From contig NZ_AUID01000006.1 in NCBI RefSeq assembly GCF_000423525.1, forward strand, positions 62,001 to 126,000: a DNA stretch of 64,000 bases, given 5' to 3'. Below the pieces are notes generated by a model, which was not told the DNA's origin, did not search any database, and worked only from the letters and a program-made list of their open reading frames with translations. This DNA is from Proteocatella sphenisci DSM 23131 (GTDB lineage: Bacteria > Bacillota > Clostridia > Peptostreptococcales > Filifactoraceae). Position numbers and translations under genes: made by a program. Positions 35,504-44,535 of this stretch are shown here, one piece after another. Every line of letters starts with the position of its first letter. Position 1 is the first letter of the stretch.

Positions 35504-37204
35504 ATGAGGCTTCTGCATATTGATAATAATGAAATGTTTTCGAAAAAAATCAAAAAAATCGTTGAGGATAATGATGTTGTCTATATTTCTTCGGATTCTT
35601 ATGAAAAGGCATATGAAATAATTACGGATATAAAGGTGGACCTGCTTATAATAGCGGAGCAGATAGGTGATTATTCATGTAAAGATTTTATAGAAAAGCT
35701 TCAATTGGAAAAAAGTACAGTCACACCAGTTATAGTTATATCAGATGAGCAGGACTATGATAAAAAATCGGTGTATTTTGATATGGGGATAATGTCATAT
35801 TTGACAAAGTCTCCTTTTTCAAATGAGAGATTTGAAAAATATATTCAAACCATAAAGAATGATCTCAGTCTAATAGATGAACTCAAATATTTGAGTATTG
35901 CAGTAGTCGATGACAGCAGTTTTTCACTGGGAGTTATAAGTCGTTTTTTCAACAGGTATGACATAAAAAATGTGGATTACTTTCAGAATTCATATGAATT
36001 CATGGAAACTGAAAAACATTATGATATATATATTATAGATTATGTTATGCCAGGATTTGATGGGGAAGACCTTATATACAAGATAAGAGAAAAAAACCTC
36101 GATGCCATAATAATCATTGTGACGGGTCATGAAAGTCAGAAGATAATAACTCATTCACTCAATATTGGTGCGGATGATTTTATATTAAAACCTTTGGATA
36201 TAAAACTCTTTATGTTAAGAATAGTTTCATGTATAAGACAGCAAAAGTTAAATAAGGAAAATGTAGATAAAAGCAAATTATTGTTTAATATGGCTACCAA
36301 AGATATGCTTACAGGCCTGTGCAACCGCAATTATTTTTTGGAGTTATATGAAAAGAAAACTTCAGAATCTATAAGAAGCGGAGAACCACTCGCGGTTATA
36401 TTGATGGATATTGACCATTTTAAATCCATAAATGATCAGTATGGACATCTCAAGGGGGACTACGTACTGAGCGAAATTGCAAAAATATTAAACAAAAATC
36501 TCAGAGCATCAGATACCATATGCAGGTGGGGTGGAGAGGAATTCTTGATCTTGTGTTCGCGTACGGACAAGGAAAAGGCTCTGATTGTCGCAGAAAAACT
36601 TAGAAGAGAGATTGAAAGCCATGTGTTTGAAAATATAAATACAATCACATCGAGTTTTGGAGTGACTCAGTGGCAAGTCGGTGATAATCAGGAGAAAATA
36701 TTCAGAAGAATGGATAACTCTCTTTATCTTGCAAAGCTTACGGGGCGTAACAAGGTGGTTTTTGATGAAGAAATTACAATTTTGCAAAATGAAGCACCGT
36801 CAAATATAGAATGGGGAGCTTTTTTCAGAAGTGGAAATGTGAATATAGATATGGATCATCACGAATTGATAGTAATATCAAATGAAATTATTCGCAATTG
36901 TTTTTTGGATCACAGGGAGGAATTTACAAAAATTCTCTTTGACAAGCTAATTGACCTTACGGATAAACATTTTAAAAATGAAGAAGATATATTGAAGCTG
37001 TATAATTATGAGGGACTTGGGGAACATAAGGATATTCATGAAGATTTTCTCCAAAAGGCGCTCATAGTACAAAAAAATCTTAATGATGGAGACGTAAACT
37101 CTGTAGATGTGGCAAAATATCTTATTCAGGATATGATTGTAGGTCACATAGTAAAACATGATTTTGATTTCTTTCATGTATTTGAAACGGATATGAACAA
37201 GTAA
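35504..37204 (+). CDS. REC-REC-GGDEF-hemerythrin diguanylate cyclase
   Basis: A 566-residue protein of four domains. The first receiver (about 1-120) lacks the phospho-acceptor Asp (LLIIAEQ). The second (about 128-245) keeps it (IYIIDYVMPG) and the conserved Lys (ILKPLD). A GGDEF domain (about 265-425) has the active loop WGGEEF and an inhibitory-site RASD just before it. The C-terminus (about 435-566) is a bacteriohemerythrin with HHE, HFKNEED, HKDIHEDF and HIVKHD, the di-iron ligands. It should make c-di-GMP under control of phosphorylation and of O2 or redox state. Monocistronic. Confidence 0.9.
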   Translation: MRLLHIDNNEMFSKKIKKIVEDNDVVYISSDSYEKAYEIITDIKVDLLIIAEQIGDYSCKDFIEKLQLEKSTVTPVIVISDEQDYDKKSVYFDMGIMSYLTKSPFSNERFEKYIQTIKNDLSLIDELKYLSIAVVDDSSFSLGVISRFFNRYDIKNVDYFQNSYEFMETEKHYDIYIIDYVMPGFDGEDLIYKIREKNLDAIIIIVTGHESQKIITHSLNIGADDFILKPLDIKLFMLRIVSCIRQQKLNKENVDKSKLLFNMATKDMLTGLCNRNYFLELYEKKTSESIRSGEPLAVILMDIDHFKSINDQYGHLKGDYVLSEIAKILNKNLRASDTICRWGGEEFLILCSRTDKEKALIVAEKLRREIESHVFENINTITSSFGVTQWQVGDNQEKIFRRMDNSLYLAKLTGRNKVVFDEEITILQNEAPSNIEWGAFFRSGNVNIDMDHHELIVISNEIIRNCFLDHREEFTKILFDKLIDLTDKHFKNEEDILKLYNYEGLGEHKDIHEDFLQKALIVQKNLNDGDVNSVDVAKYLIQDMIVGHIVKHDFDFFHVFETDMNK

Positions 37205-37216
37205 GCTAAAAGAACA

Positions 37217-37254
37217 AAATTGCTCTGGAAAGTAAAAATTCCAGAGCAATTTTT
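37217..37254 (+). terminator. Strong Rho-independent terminator
   Basis: AAATTGCTCTGGAA pairs with TTCCAGAGCAATT around an 8-base loop and is followed by T residues. Confidence 0.9.
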
Positions 37255-37562
37255 TATAAAAATTCATAAAAAGACATTTTACCTGCAAAATTTGGAATTG
37301 AACGAAAAAATACTTTTTTATAAAGAAAATGAATAAATGTTTGTCTTGTGAAAACAAGTTTAAAATAGTTTATAGTTTAACAATACAAAAATGCTGGATT
37401 TACAAAAAAAACCAATGCTTTGATTAAATCGCAAACAAAAAAAGATATAATAAAAAAAATCCCATGTTTACGGGACTTACATAGTTCCGAATTTTCTAAC
37501 AAAGACCACTTGAAATAAAGCTAAATGCTTTAATGAAATAAAAAAAATATATTAAAAAGGGG
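37255..37562. other. Long AT-rich intergenic region before hydCBA
   Basis: About 300 bases with no open frame of coding character. The only structure seen is a short hairpin TCCC-ATGTTTAC-GGGA near 37460-37475. No known riboswitch pattern is recognised. It may carry upstream regulatory sites for the hydrogenase operon. Confidence 0.4.
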
Positions 37563-37591
37563 TTGAAATTGTAATGGAATTAGGATAGAAT
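37563..37591 (+). promoter_or_regulatory. Predicted sigma-A promoter of hydCBA
   Basis: TTGAAA (37563-37568), 17-base spacer, TAGAAT (37586-37591). Transcription would start near 37598, leaving a leader of about 40 bases before the hydC ATG, with its site AAAAAGGAG. Confidence 0.65.
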
Positions 37592-37636
37592 ATCATTATT
37601 ATGTCACATAATTAACAATATAAAAAGGAGATTATT

Positions 37637-38131
37637 ATGAACAACACAGAGATGACAATAAAAGTTGATGAAATTCTGCAAGAATTTGGTCGCGAAAAAG
37701 CTCAGCTTATAAACATAATGCAGGCAATTCAAAAAGAGTATCGCTATCTGCCAGAAGAATCATTAAAATACATATCGGAAAAAATGGAAATAAGCGAAGC
37801 AAAAATATATGGAGTGGCTACATTTTATGAGAACTTTTCACTGAATCCAAAAGGGAAATATGTAATAAAGATATGCGATGGTACTGCTTGTCATGTAAGA
37901 AAGTCAATACCTATACTTGAAGCACTGAGGAAACAGCTTGTGCTCACAGAAAAAAAGAAAACAACTGATGATAAGATGTTTACTCTGGAAACAGTATCAT
38001 GCCTTGGAGCATGTGGTCTTGCTCCTGTAATAACCATTAATGATAAGGTATACCCAAAGGTAACTCCAGACTTTGTAGTCGAGATCATAAATAATATAAA
38101 GGTAGAGGAGGCGCAAAATGCTGATAAATAG
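37637..38131 (+). CDS. hydC: [FeFe]-hydrogenase subunit HydC (NuoE-like)
   Basis: A 164-residue thioredoxin-fold [2Fe-2S] protein. The four ligands are in CDGTACHVRKS and CLGACGLAP. It is the small subunit of trimeric NAD-linked hydrogenases, relaying electrons between HydB and the rest. The gene overlaps hydB by 14 bases. The order hydC-hydB-hydA is the classic arrangement in Thermotoga- and Acetobacterium-like organisms. Confidence 0.93.
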   Translation: MNNTEMTIKVDEILQEFGREKAQLINIMQAIQKEYRYLPEESLKYISEKMEISEAKIYGVATFYENFSLNPKGKYVIKICDGTACHVRKSIPILEALRKQLVLTEKKKTTDDKMFTLETVSCLGACGLAPVITINDKVYPKVTPDFVVEIINNIKVEEAQNADK

Positions 38132-39995
38132 TTATGATAAATTGGTAGAACTGTCAGAGCTTTATAAATCGTCTCTGGATAAGCAAAGAAAAAAGATACT
38201 TGTATGTGCAGGTACCGGATGTATAGCTGGAGGATCTCTGGATGTATATGCAGAGCTGAAAAGACTGGTTGAAGAAAAAGGACTGCTTGTAGACGTGGAC
38301 CTTGAAAAAGAAGAAGAAGGCGTGGGCATCAAAAAGAGCGGATGCCACGGATTCTGCGAAGCTGGGCCTCTTGTAAGGATAGAGCCTGAAAATTATCTTT
38401 ACCTTAAGGTAAAGGTTGGCGACTGTCAAGAAATAATAGAAAAGTCCATACTTGATGACGAATCTGTGGACAGACTGACATATGAGCTTGACTGCAAATC
38501 CTATAAAACACAAGAAGAAATACCTTTTTATAAACGTCAGCACAGAGTAGTGCTAGAGCATTGTGGACATATGGATGCAGAAAGTATACAAGAATACATT
38601 GCCCATGGAGGATATCAGGCTGCTGCAAAAGCAATAACTACGATGACTCAGCAGGAAATTTGCGATACGCTTGTGGAATCAGGTCTTAGGGGACGTGGCG
38701 GTGGAGGATTTCTTGCCGGTACAAAGTGGAAACAAGTACTTGCGCAAAAAGAAAGTCAGAAATATATAGTTTGTAACGGGGATGAAGGTGACCCTGGAGC
38801 ATTTATGGACCGAAGCGTAATGGAGGGAGATCCTCACAAGATAATAGAAGGAATGATGATAGCAGGTTTTGCAACTGGAGCAGATCAGGGATATATATAT
38901 GTAAGAGCAGAGTATCCTATGGCAGTTGAAAGGCTTAAGATAGCCATAGATAAAGCAAGAGAATGTGGATTGTTAGGGAATCACATACTTGGAAGCGATT
39001 TCAGTTTTGAGATTCATATAAACCAGGGAGCCGGGGCATTCGTATGTGGGGAAGGTTCGGCACTGACAGCTTCTATTGAGGGCGAAAGAGGAATGCCAAG
39101 GGTAAAACCGCCTAGAACTGTTGAGCAAGGACTTTGGGCAAAACCGACTGTACTCAACAACGTAGAGACCTTTGCCAACGTTCCGGTAATACTTCTTAAG
39201 GGAGTAGAGGAATTTAGAAAGCTTGGAACTCCAGGAAGCCCGGGTACAAAGGCATTTGCCCTTACAGGAAATGTCGTTAACACAGGACTTATTGAAGTAC
39301 CTATGGGAACAACTCTCAGAGAAGTAATATTTGAAATAGGTGGAGGTATTGCAGGAGGAAAGAAATTCAAGGCAGTACAGATAGGCGGACCATCGGGAGG
39401 CTGCCTTTGCTTTACAAAGCAGCATCTGGACATGCAGCTTGACTTTGATTCTTTGAGCGAAGTAGGAGCAATGATAGGGTCTGGTGGTATGGTTGTAATG
39501 GACGAAGATACCTGTATGGTTGAGGTGGCAAGGTTCTTCATGAACTTTACTCAAACTGAAAGCTGTGGAAAGTGCATACCTTGCAGAGAAGGTACAAAAA
39601 GAATGCTTGAAATCTTGGAAAAAATAGTAAATGGAAACGGAGAGCCAGAGGATCTGGATCTTCTTGAAGATATAGCTGACACTGTAAAAAACACAGCTCT
39701 GTGTGGACTTGGAAAGACTGCGGCAAACCCTATCTTAAGTACACTGGAGTGGTTTAGAGATGAGTACGAAGCTCACGTAATAGATAAAATATGTCCGACA
39801 AAAAACTGTAAAGGCCTTATGAAACTGGAAATAGACCCAGTTCTTTGCAGAGGATGCAGCAAGTGTGCAAGAATCTGTCCGGCGGATGCTATTTCAGGAA
39901 AGATTAAGGAACCGTTTACCATAGATACAAAAAAATGTATCAAGTGTGGAGCTTGTATCGAAGCTTGTGCATTTGATGCTATAAAGGAGGCATAA
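38118..39995 (+). CDS. hydB: [FeFe]-hydrogenase subunit HydB (NuoF-like, NAD/FMN)
   Basis: A 625-residue flavin subunit. An N-terminal [2Fe-2S] thioredoxin-like domain (CAGTGCIAGG, CHGFCEAGP) is followed by the FMN/NADH domain with GLRGRGGGGFLAGTKW, an [4Fe-4S] site CGKCIPCREGTKR, and two C-terminal 4Fe-4S motifs (CRGCSKCARICP and CIKCGACIEACA). In electron-bifurcating enzymes this subunit handles NAD(H) while ferredoxin exchanges at the iron-sulfur sites. The site AGAGGAGG supports the ATG at 38118. Confidence 0.93.
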   Translation: MLINSYDKLVELSELYKSSLDKQRKKILVCAGTGCIAGGSLDVYAELKRLVEEKGLLVDVDLEKEEEGVGIKKSGCHGFCEAGPLVRIEPENYLYLKVKVGDCQEIIEKSILDDESVDRLTYELDCKSYKTQEEIPFYKRQHRVVLEHCGHMDAESIQEYIAHGGYQAAAKAITTMTQQEICDTLVESGLRGRGGGGFLAGTKWKQVLAQKESQKYIVCNGDEGDPGAFMDRSVMEGDPHKIIEGMMIAGFATGADQGYIYVRAEYPMAVERLKIAIDKARECGLLGNHILGSDFSFEIHINQGAGAFVCGEGSALTASIEGERGMPRVKPPRTVEQGLWAKPTVLNNVETFANVPVILLKGVEEFRKLGTPGSPGTKAFALTGNVVNTGLIEVPMGTTLREVIFEIGGGIAGGKKFKAVQIGGPSGGCLCFTKQHLDMQLDFDSLSEVGAMIGSGGMVVMDEDTCMVEVARFFMNFTQTESCGKCIPCREGTKRMLEILEKIVNGNGEPEDLDLLEDIADTVKNTALCGLGKTAANPILSTLEWFRDEYEAHVIDKICPTKNCKGLMKLEIDPVLCRGCSKCARICPADAISGKIKEPFTIDTKKCIKCGACIEACAFDAIKEA

Positions 39996-39996
39996 T

Positions 39997-41691
39997 ATGA
40001 GCAAGGCTATGATTATAGATGGTATGAGAGTGCCTTATACTGATGAAAAAAATATCCTGGCGGTAATAAGGAATGCAGGCATAGATCTTCCTACATTTTG
40101 TTATCATTCAGAACTTAGTATATATGGGGCATGCAGAATGTGTTCTGTAGAAGACCAGAGGGGAAACATAATTGCGTCTTGTTCAGAAAGACCAAAAGAT
40201 GGAATGGTAGTATCTACAAACACTAGGAGAGTTCAGAAGTATAGAAAGACTATCCTGGAGCTTCTTCTTTCAAACCATGATAAGGACTGTACATCTTGTG
40301 AGATAACGGGAAAATGTCAGCTCCAGTCACTGGCGCTCAGATATGGAGTAAAAAAATCCAGATTTGAGAACAATTTCCAGGAAAAAGAAATAGATAATTC
40401 GAGTCCAAGTATTGTAAGGAACCCAAACAAATGCATAAAATGTGGAGACTGCGTTATGGTATGTGAGGATGTCCAAGGCGTTGGAGCGCTTGGATTTGCA
40501 CATAGAGGCTCAGAAGTTGAGATAACCCCTGCATTTGGAAGAAAACTGGCAGAGAGTAATTGCGTAAACTGTGGCCAGTGCAGAATCGTATGTCCTACAG
40601 GAGCAATAACAATCAAAAACGATACTCAGAGAGTATGGGATGCTATATTTGATGATAACACAAAGGTGGTAGCTCAGATAGCTCCGGCTGTGAGAGTAGC
40701 CCTTGGAGAAGAATTTGGACTTCCAGCTGGAACTATGACTCTTGGAAAGATGGTTGCGGCCATGAGAAAGATGGGAGTAGAGCAGATATTTGATACTGCC
40801 ATAGCTGCAGACCTTACAGTAAGAGAAGAATCAGGCGAATTCCTATCTAAATTTACAAAGGGGCAAGGGCTGCCACTCTTTACTTCATGTTGTCCTGCCT
40901 GGGTAAAATTTGTAGAGAACAAATACCCTGAATTTGTACAAAATCTTTCTACGGCGCGTTCTCCTCAGCAGATTTTTGGTTCAGTTTACAAAGAAATTGA
41001 AAATGCCAATAGAGAAAATGAAGACAAAAGAAAGCCGTTTCTGATTTCAGTTATGCCATGCACTGCTAAAAAAGAAGAGATTACAAGACCTGAATTTACA
41101 AAAAATGGAGTACCTGATGTAGATGTAGTCATAACTACTCAGGAACTGGCTATAATGATAAAAGAAATGGGAGTAAACTTTGCAGACCTGGAAGAAGATT
41201 CCATGGATATGCCTTTTGGAGTAGCATCTGGAGCGGGTATAATCTTTGGAAATACGGGTGGAGTTACCGAAGCTGTACTAAGAGACGTGGCGAGCGATAA
41301 ATTTGATAAAATAGAGCTTGAGATTCTTTTTGAAAATGTCAGAGGACTTGAAGAAGTAAAAGAAGCTACGGTAAGCATTGATGGCGCGGAAATAAGAATG
41401 GCTGTTATTCATGGACTTAAGAATGCAGATATGATTCTTAAAGAAATAAAAGAAGGCAAGAGACATTATGATCTTATCGAGGTTATGGCTTGCAGAGGCG
41501 GATGTATATCAGGAGGAGGTCAGCCTGTAAACAAAACACCTGCAAAACAGACAAGGCAAGACAGAGCAGCTGGACTTTACAGTGTAGACAGAAAGAAAAA
41601 GCTTAAGCGTTCTAAGGACAACTATGTAATGAATGAGCTTTATGAAGGAATTCTCAAAGATAATGAACACATAATGCATATACACAGATAA
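39997..41691 (+). CDS. hydA: [FeFe]-hydrogenase catalytic subunit HydA
   Basis: A 564-residue H-cluster protein. From the N-terminus: [2Fe-2S] ferredoxin domain (CYHSELSIYGACRMC), His-Cys [4Fe-4S] site (HDKDCTSCEITGKC), two 4Fe-4S motifs (CIKCGDCVMVC, CVNCGQCRIVC), then the H-cluster signatures L1 TSCCPAWVKF, L2 MPCTAKKEE and L3 MACRGGCISGGGQP, all intact. It makes or uses H2. With HydB and HydC it probably forms the complex that couples H2 to NADH plus reduced ferredoxin; bifurcation itself is inferred from the subunit set. Confidence 0.94.
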   Translation: MSKAMIIDGMRVPYTDEKNILAVIRNAGIDLPTFCYHSELSIYGACRMCSVEDQRGNIIASCSERPKDGMVVSTNTRRVQKYRKTILELLLSNHDKDCTSCEITGKCQLQSLALRYGVKKSRFENNFQEKEIDNSSPSIVRNPNKCIKCGDCVMVCEDVQGVGALGFAHRGSEVEITPAFGRKLAESNCVNCGQCRIVCPTGAITIKNDTQRVWDAIFDDNTKVVAQIAPAVRVALGEEFGLPAGTMTLGKMVAAMRKMGVEQIFDTAIAADLTVREESGEFLSKFTKGQGLPLFTSCCPAWVKFVENKYPEFVQNLSTARSPQQIFGSVYKEIENANRENEDKRKPFLISVMPCTAKKEEITRPEFTKNGVPDVDVVITTQELAIMIKEMGVNFADLEEDSMDMPFGVASGAGIIFGNTGGVTEAVLRDVASDKFDKIELEILFENVRGLEEVKEATVSIDGAEIRMAVIHGLKNADMILKEIKEGKRHYDLIEVMACRGGCISGGGQPVNKTPAKQTRQDRAAGLYSVDRKKKLKRSKDNYVMNELYEGILKDNEHIMHIHR

Positions 41692-41701
41692 AATAATAAG
41701 G

Positions 41702-41737
41702 GGAGCATTCGTATAAGCGAATGCTCTCTTTTTTTGT
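41702..41737 (+). terminator. Terminator after hydA
   Basis: GAGCATTCG / CGAATGCTC stem followed by eight T. Confidence 0.9.
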
Positions 41738-41857
41738 GAAAAGACAATCATAAAGAATCACAGGAAGAATTAAGGTGATTTTGATTGAAAGCAAATAGAT
41801 TTTGTTGTACTATTGATATAGTGGAAATAATAATAGAGAAAGCTGAGGAGGCGTATT

Positions 41858-42277
41858 TTGTTTAGTTTGAATGATTGTATGGGTTTTATAACCAACATTG
41901 CATCTAAAAAACTTTCAGAGGAATTTAACAGAAGGCTTGAATCCTATGGGGTTACAAGAGTAAACTGGATAGCAATTTACTATATTGGGGAAAATAATGG
42001 AATCTCTCAAAGAGAGCTTTCTAATAAGATGGACGTAAACGAATCTTCCATAGCCAGACTTTTGGACAGGATGGAAAAAGAAGAATTTACAATAAGAACC
42101 AAGGATCTTAAAGATAGAAGGACTACAAGAATATTTCTAACTGACAAAGGTAAGTCTTTGAGAAAGAGTCTAATACCTCTTGCAGAAGAATTTCAAAATG
42201 ATGTAACCAGAGAATTGTCAGCGGATGAATTAGAAGTATTTAAAAAAGTATTAGAAAAAATGATTGAAAATTTATAA
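41858..42277 (+). CDS. MarR-family transcriptional regulator
   Basis: A 139-residue winged-helix regulator: ISQRELSNKMDVNESSIARLLDRMEKE is the recognition region, and DLKDRRTTRIFLTDKG the wing. The start appears to be a TTG at 41858 behind GAGGAGG; no ATG is suitably placed. It is followed by a terminator-like hairpin and two tandem palindromes in front of the AhpD-like gene, which are good candidate operators. Confidence 0.85.
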   Translation: MFSLNDCMGFITNIASKKLSEEFNRRLESYGVTRVNWIAIYYIGENNGISQRELSNKMDVNESSIARLLDRMEKEEFTIRTKDLKDRRTTRIFLTDKGKSLRKSLIPLAEEFQNDVTRELSADELEVFKKVLEKMIENL

Positions 42278-42288
42278 ATTATATTGAC

Positions 42289-42318
42289 GATACCATAAAT
42301 TAGTGGTATCATCTTTTT
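42289..42318 (+). terminator. Probable terminator after marR
   Basis: GATACCA / TGGTATC stem with an 8-base loop, followed by ATCTTTTT. Confidence 0.65.
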
Positions 42319-42328
42319 AAACAGATAC

Positions 42329-42355
42329 TTGCTATAGCAAACATTGCTATGGCAA
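42329..42355. promoter_or_regulatory. Tandem palindromic operators before the AhpD-like gene
   Basis: TTGCTATAGCAA (42329-42340) is a perfect 12-base palindrome. TTGCTATGGCAA (42344-42355) repeats it with one change. They are 15 bases apart centre to centre, as expected for a MarR dimer pair. They lie about 45-70 bases before the ATG at 42401. Confidence 0.6.
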
Positions 42356-42400
42356 TCAAAAAATATCACGCTTTTGTGGAAATTAAAATTAGGAGGAAAT

Positions 42401-42754
42401 ATGAAAAAAGATGTTAGAGAAATGCTAAATGATTTTACAGGTGGACTTGGAGTACTGTCAGAAACAAATGGGGAAAGTGTAAATGCTTTTATGAATCTTT
42501 TGGGAACAAATTATGCACCAGGAGCAGTAGATGTTAAAACAAAAGAACTGATAAGTGTAGGAATAGCTACATACAGCCGTTGTGAATACTGCATAGTGTT
42601 TCATGTATATAAGGCGTTTGAAGCAGGAGCAACAAGAGAAGAAATTATTGAATCAGCAATGGTTTCTGTAGCATTTGGCGGAGGGCCTACAATGGCTTAT
42701 TCTGTTACACTTTTAAAAGACGCAATAGACGAATTTGAAAATGACTTTAAATAA
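42401..42754 (+). CDS. Carboxymuconolactone decarboxylase / AhpD-like protein
   Basis: A 117-residue CMD-domain protein. The redox-active pair is in SRCEYCIVFHVYKAFEAG (CxxC plus the following His), as in AhpD, which accepts electrons from lipoyl groups to support peroxidase activity. The ATG at 42401 follows TTAGGAGGAAAT; the upstream frame has no site and runs through the operators. The next gene encodes a dihydrolipoamide dehydrogenase with its own lipoyl domain, a natural electron donor for an AhpD-type protein. Confidence 0.87.
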   Translation: MKKDVREMLNDFTGGLGVLSETNGESVNAFMNLLGTNYAPGAVDVKTKELISVGIATYSRCEYCIVFHVYKAFEAGATREEIIESAMVSVAFGGGPTMAYSVTLLKDAIDEFENDFK

Positions 42755-42786
42755 GAAATTCTTAATATAATTATATTTTTAGCAAT

Positions 42787-42820
42787 ATGGCCCTGGACTT
42801 GAAAAAAAGTCCAGGGCCAT
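42787..42820. other. Long perfect hairpin in front of lpdA
   Basis: ATGGCCCTGGACTT / AAGTCCAGGGCCAT, a 14-base-pair perfect stem with a 6-base A-rich loop. It has no T run behind it and ends only a few bases before the AAGGAG of lpdA. It could be a weak terminator for the previous gene, an mRNA-stability or processing element, or a switch on lpdA translation. Confidence 0.6.
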
Positions 42821-42840
42821 AAAATAAGGAGAAAATAAAA

Positions 42841-44535
42841 ATGGAAATAAAGTTAAAGACTATCACTGGCAATGACAAAACTGCAGTTGTGGGAAAGATA
42901 AATGTAGCAGTTGGAGATCAAATTGAAGCAGGCAAGACTATACTTCAACTGGAAACTAAAAAAGGAAACAGTCCTGTAAAATCAGAAGTTAGCGGCTTGG
43001 TAGAACAAGTGCTTGTATCAGAAGGCCAGACGGTGGAAATTGGTCAGATACTTATTAATGTAAAATCTGATTCCAGCCAGGATGCAAAACCCAAGCCAGA
43101 CTATTTTGCAGGGATGATAAAAGGGAAAAAAGAAGATGTAAACACAGAGTTACTTATTATAGGTGGTGGCCCAGGGGGATATGTTGCAGCGATCTATGCA
43201 TCAAAGAATGGAAAAAAAGTGGTACTTGTAGAGAAAAATGCTATGGGAGGAACCTGTCTCAACCATGGATGCATACCTACAAAGGCCATTGTAAAGTCAG
43301 CTGAGGTTTTTAGTCATATAAAAAATGCTAATGACTTTGGTATTGAAGTTAAAGAAGCCAGAGCTGACATGGACAAGGTTATAGCTAGAAAAAATGCCAT
43401 AACAGGGACGCTTGTATCAGGTATAGACTATCTTATGAATAAAAACGAAATCAGAGTCATCAAAGGAAGCGCATCATTTCTTGAAGATGGAAAAGTTTTG
43501 GTAAAGTCTGGTAAGGACGAATATACGATTGAAGCAGAAGATACAATAATAGCAACAGGCTCCAATGTATCTACTCCAAAAATTCCGGGTATGGACAATG
43601 AATTTGTCATGAACAGCACTCAGGCTCTTGACTGTAAAGAAGACTTTGGGTCTATAACTGTAATCGGGGGTGGAGTAATAGGTATGGAATTTGCATTTAT
43701 TTATTCAAATTTTGGAATGAAAGTAAATGTAGTTGAATATTTTGACAGGGTCCTTACAATGGTAGACAGCGATGTATCTCAGGAGATATGCGGTATTGCA
43801 AAAACAAGGGGCATTGGGATATACACTGGCTCAAAAGTAACTAGAATCGGTAAAGATGAAAATAAAAAAGCTGTTGTATTTTTTGAAGTTGATGGCGAAG
43901 AAAAATTCATAGTAAGTGACAAAGTACTTGTAGCAACGGGAAGAGAAGCCAACGTGGCAGGTCTTGAGCTTCAAAATACACAAATAGCTGCTAATGAAAA
44001 TGGCAGAGGGATAGCAGTTGACGCCAGCATGAGAACCTCAGTTAAGAATATATATGCAATTGGAGATGTAAATTCAAAGATGCAGCTGGCTCACGTAGCG
44101 TCTCATGAAGGAATAGTCGCAGTTGATACTATACTTGGTAAAAAAGCGGATATGGATTACAGCGTAGTTCCAAATGTAATATTCACATCACCAGAAATTG
44201 CTAATGTGGGAATTACAGAAGATGCTGCTGTAAAGGCCGGTCTTAATATCAAAGTAAGCAAATTTCCTTTTGGTGCTAATGGAAAGGCGCTTACAATGGG
44301 AGAACCGGAAGGATTTGTAAAGCTGATCAAAGATATGGATAGCGATAAAATAATAGGAGGAGCTATAATTGGTCCGGAGGCATCGGCACTTATCAGTTCT
44401 CTTACTATTATGATAAACAGCCATATAAGCGAGGAAGAGCTTATACACACTGTTTTTGCTCATCCTACAACAGGTGAGGCTATCCATGAAGCAGTTCTTG
44501 GACTGGGTATAGGAGCGCTTCATTATCATGAATAG
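42841..44535 (+). CDS. lpdA: Dihydrolipoamide dehydrogenase with N-terminal lipoyl domain
   Basis: A 564-residue enzyme. Residues 1-75 are a lipoyl/biotinyl-type domain whose modifiable Lys would be in LETKKGNSP. The rest is dihydrolipoamide dehydrogenase: FAD fold GGGPGGYVAA, redox disulfide GGTCLNHGCIPTK, NAD fold GGGVIGMEFA, second FAD motif YAIGDV and the C-terminal base region FAHPTTGEAIHEA. It passes electrons between lipoyl groups and NAD. lplA overlaps its end by eight bases. No E1/E2 or glycine cleavage gene is in the window, so the partner complex is elsewhere, or it serves the AhpD-like protein. Confidence 0.93.
   Translation: MEIKLKTITGNDKTAVVGKINVAVGDQIEAGKTILQLETKKGNSPVKSEVSGLVEQVLVSEGQTVEIGQILINVKSDSSQDAKPKPDYFAGMIKGKKEDVNTELLIIGGGPGGYVAAIYASKNGKKVVLVEKNAMGGTCLNHGCIPTKAIVKSAEVFSHIKNANDFGIEVKEARADMDKVIARKNAITGTLVSGIDYLMNKNEIRVIKGSASFLEDGKVLVKSGKDEYTIEAEDTIIATGSNVSTPKIPGMDNEFVMNSTQALDCKEDFGSITVIGGGVIGMEFAFIYSNFGMKVNVVEYFDRVLTMVDSDVSQEICGIAKTRGIGIYTGSKVTRIGKDENKKAVVFFEVDGEEKFIVSDKVLVATGREANVAGLELQNTQIAANENGRGIAVDASMRTSVKNIYAIGDVNSKMQLAHVASHEGIVAVDTILGKKADMDYSVVPNVIFTSPEIANVGITEDAAVKAGLNIKVSKFPFGANGKALTMGEPEGFVKLIKDMDSDKIIGGAIIGPEASALISSLTIMINSHISEEELIHTVFAHPTTGEAIHEAVLGLGIGALHYHE

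Noticed and set aside
37455-37480. Possible riboswitch in the hydCBA upstream region
   Set aside because: Only a short TCCC/GGGA hairpin is seen, and it lies upstream of the predicted promoter, so it would not be in the hydCBA leader. No known riboswitch core could be recognised.
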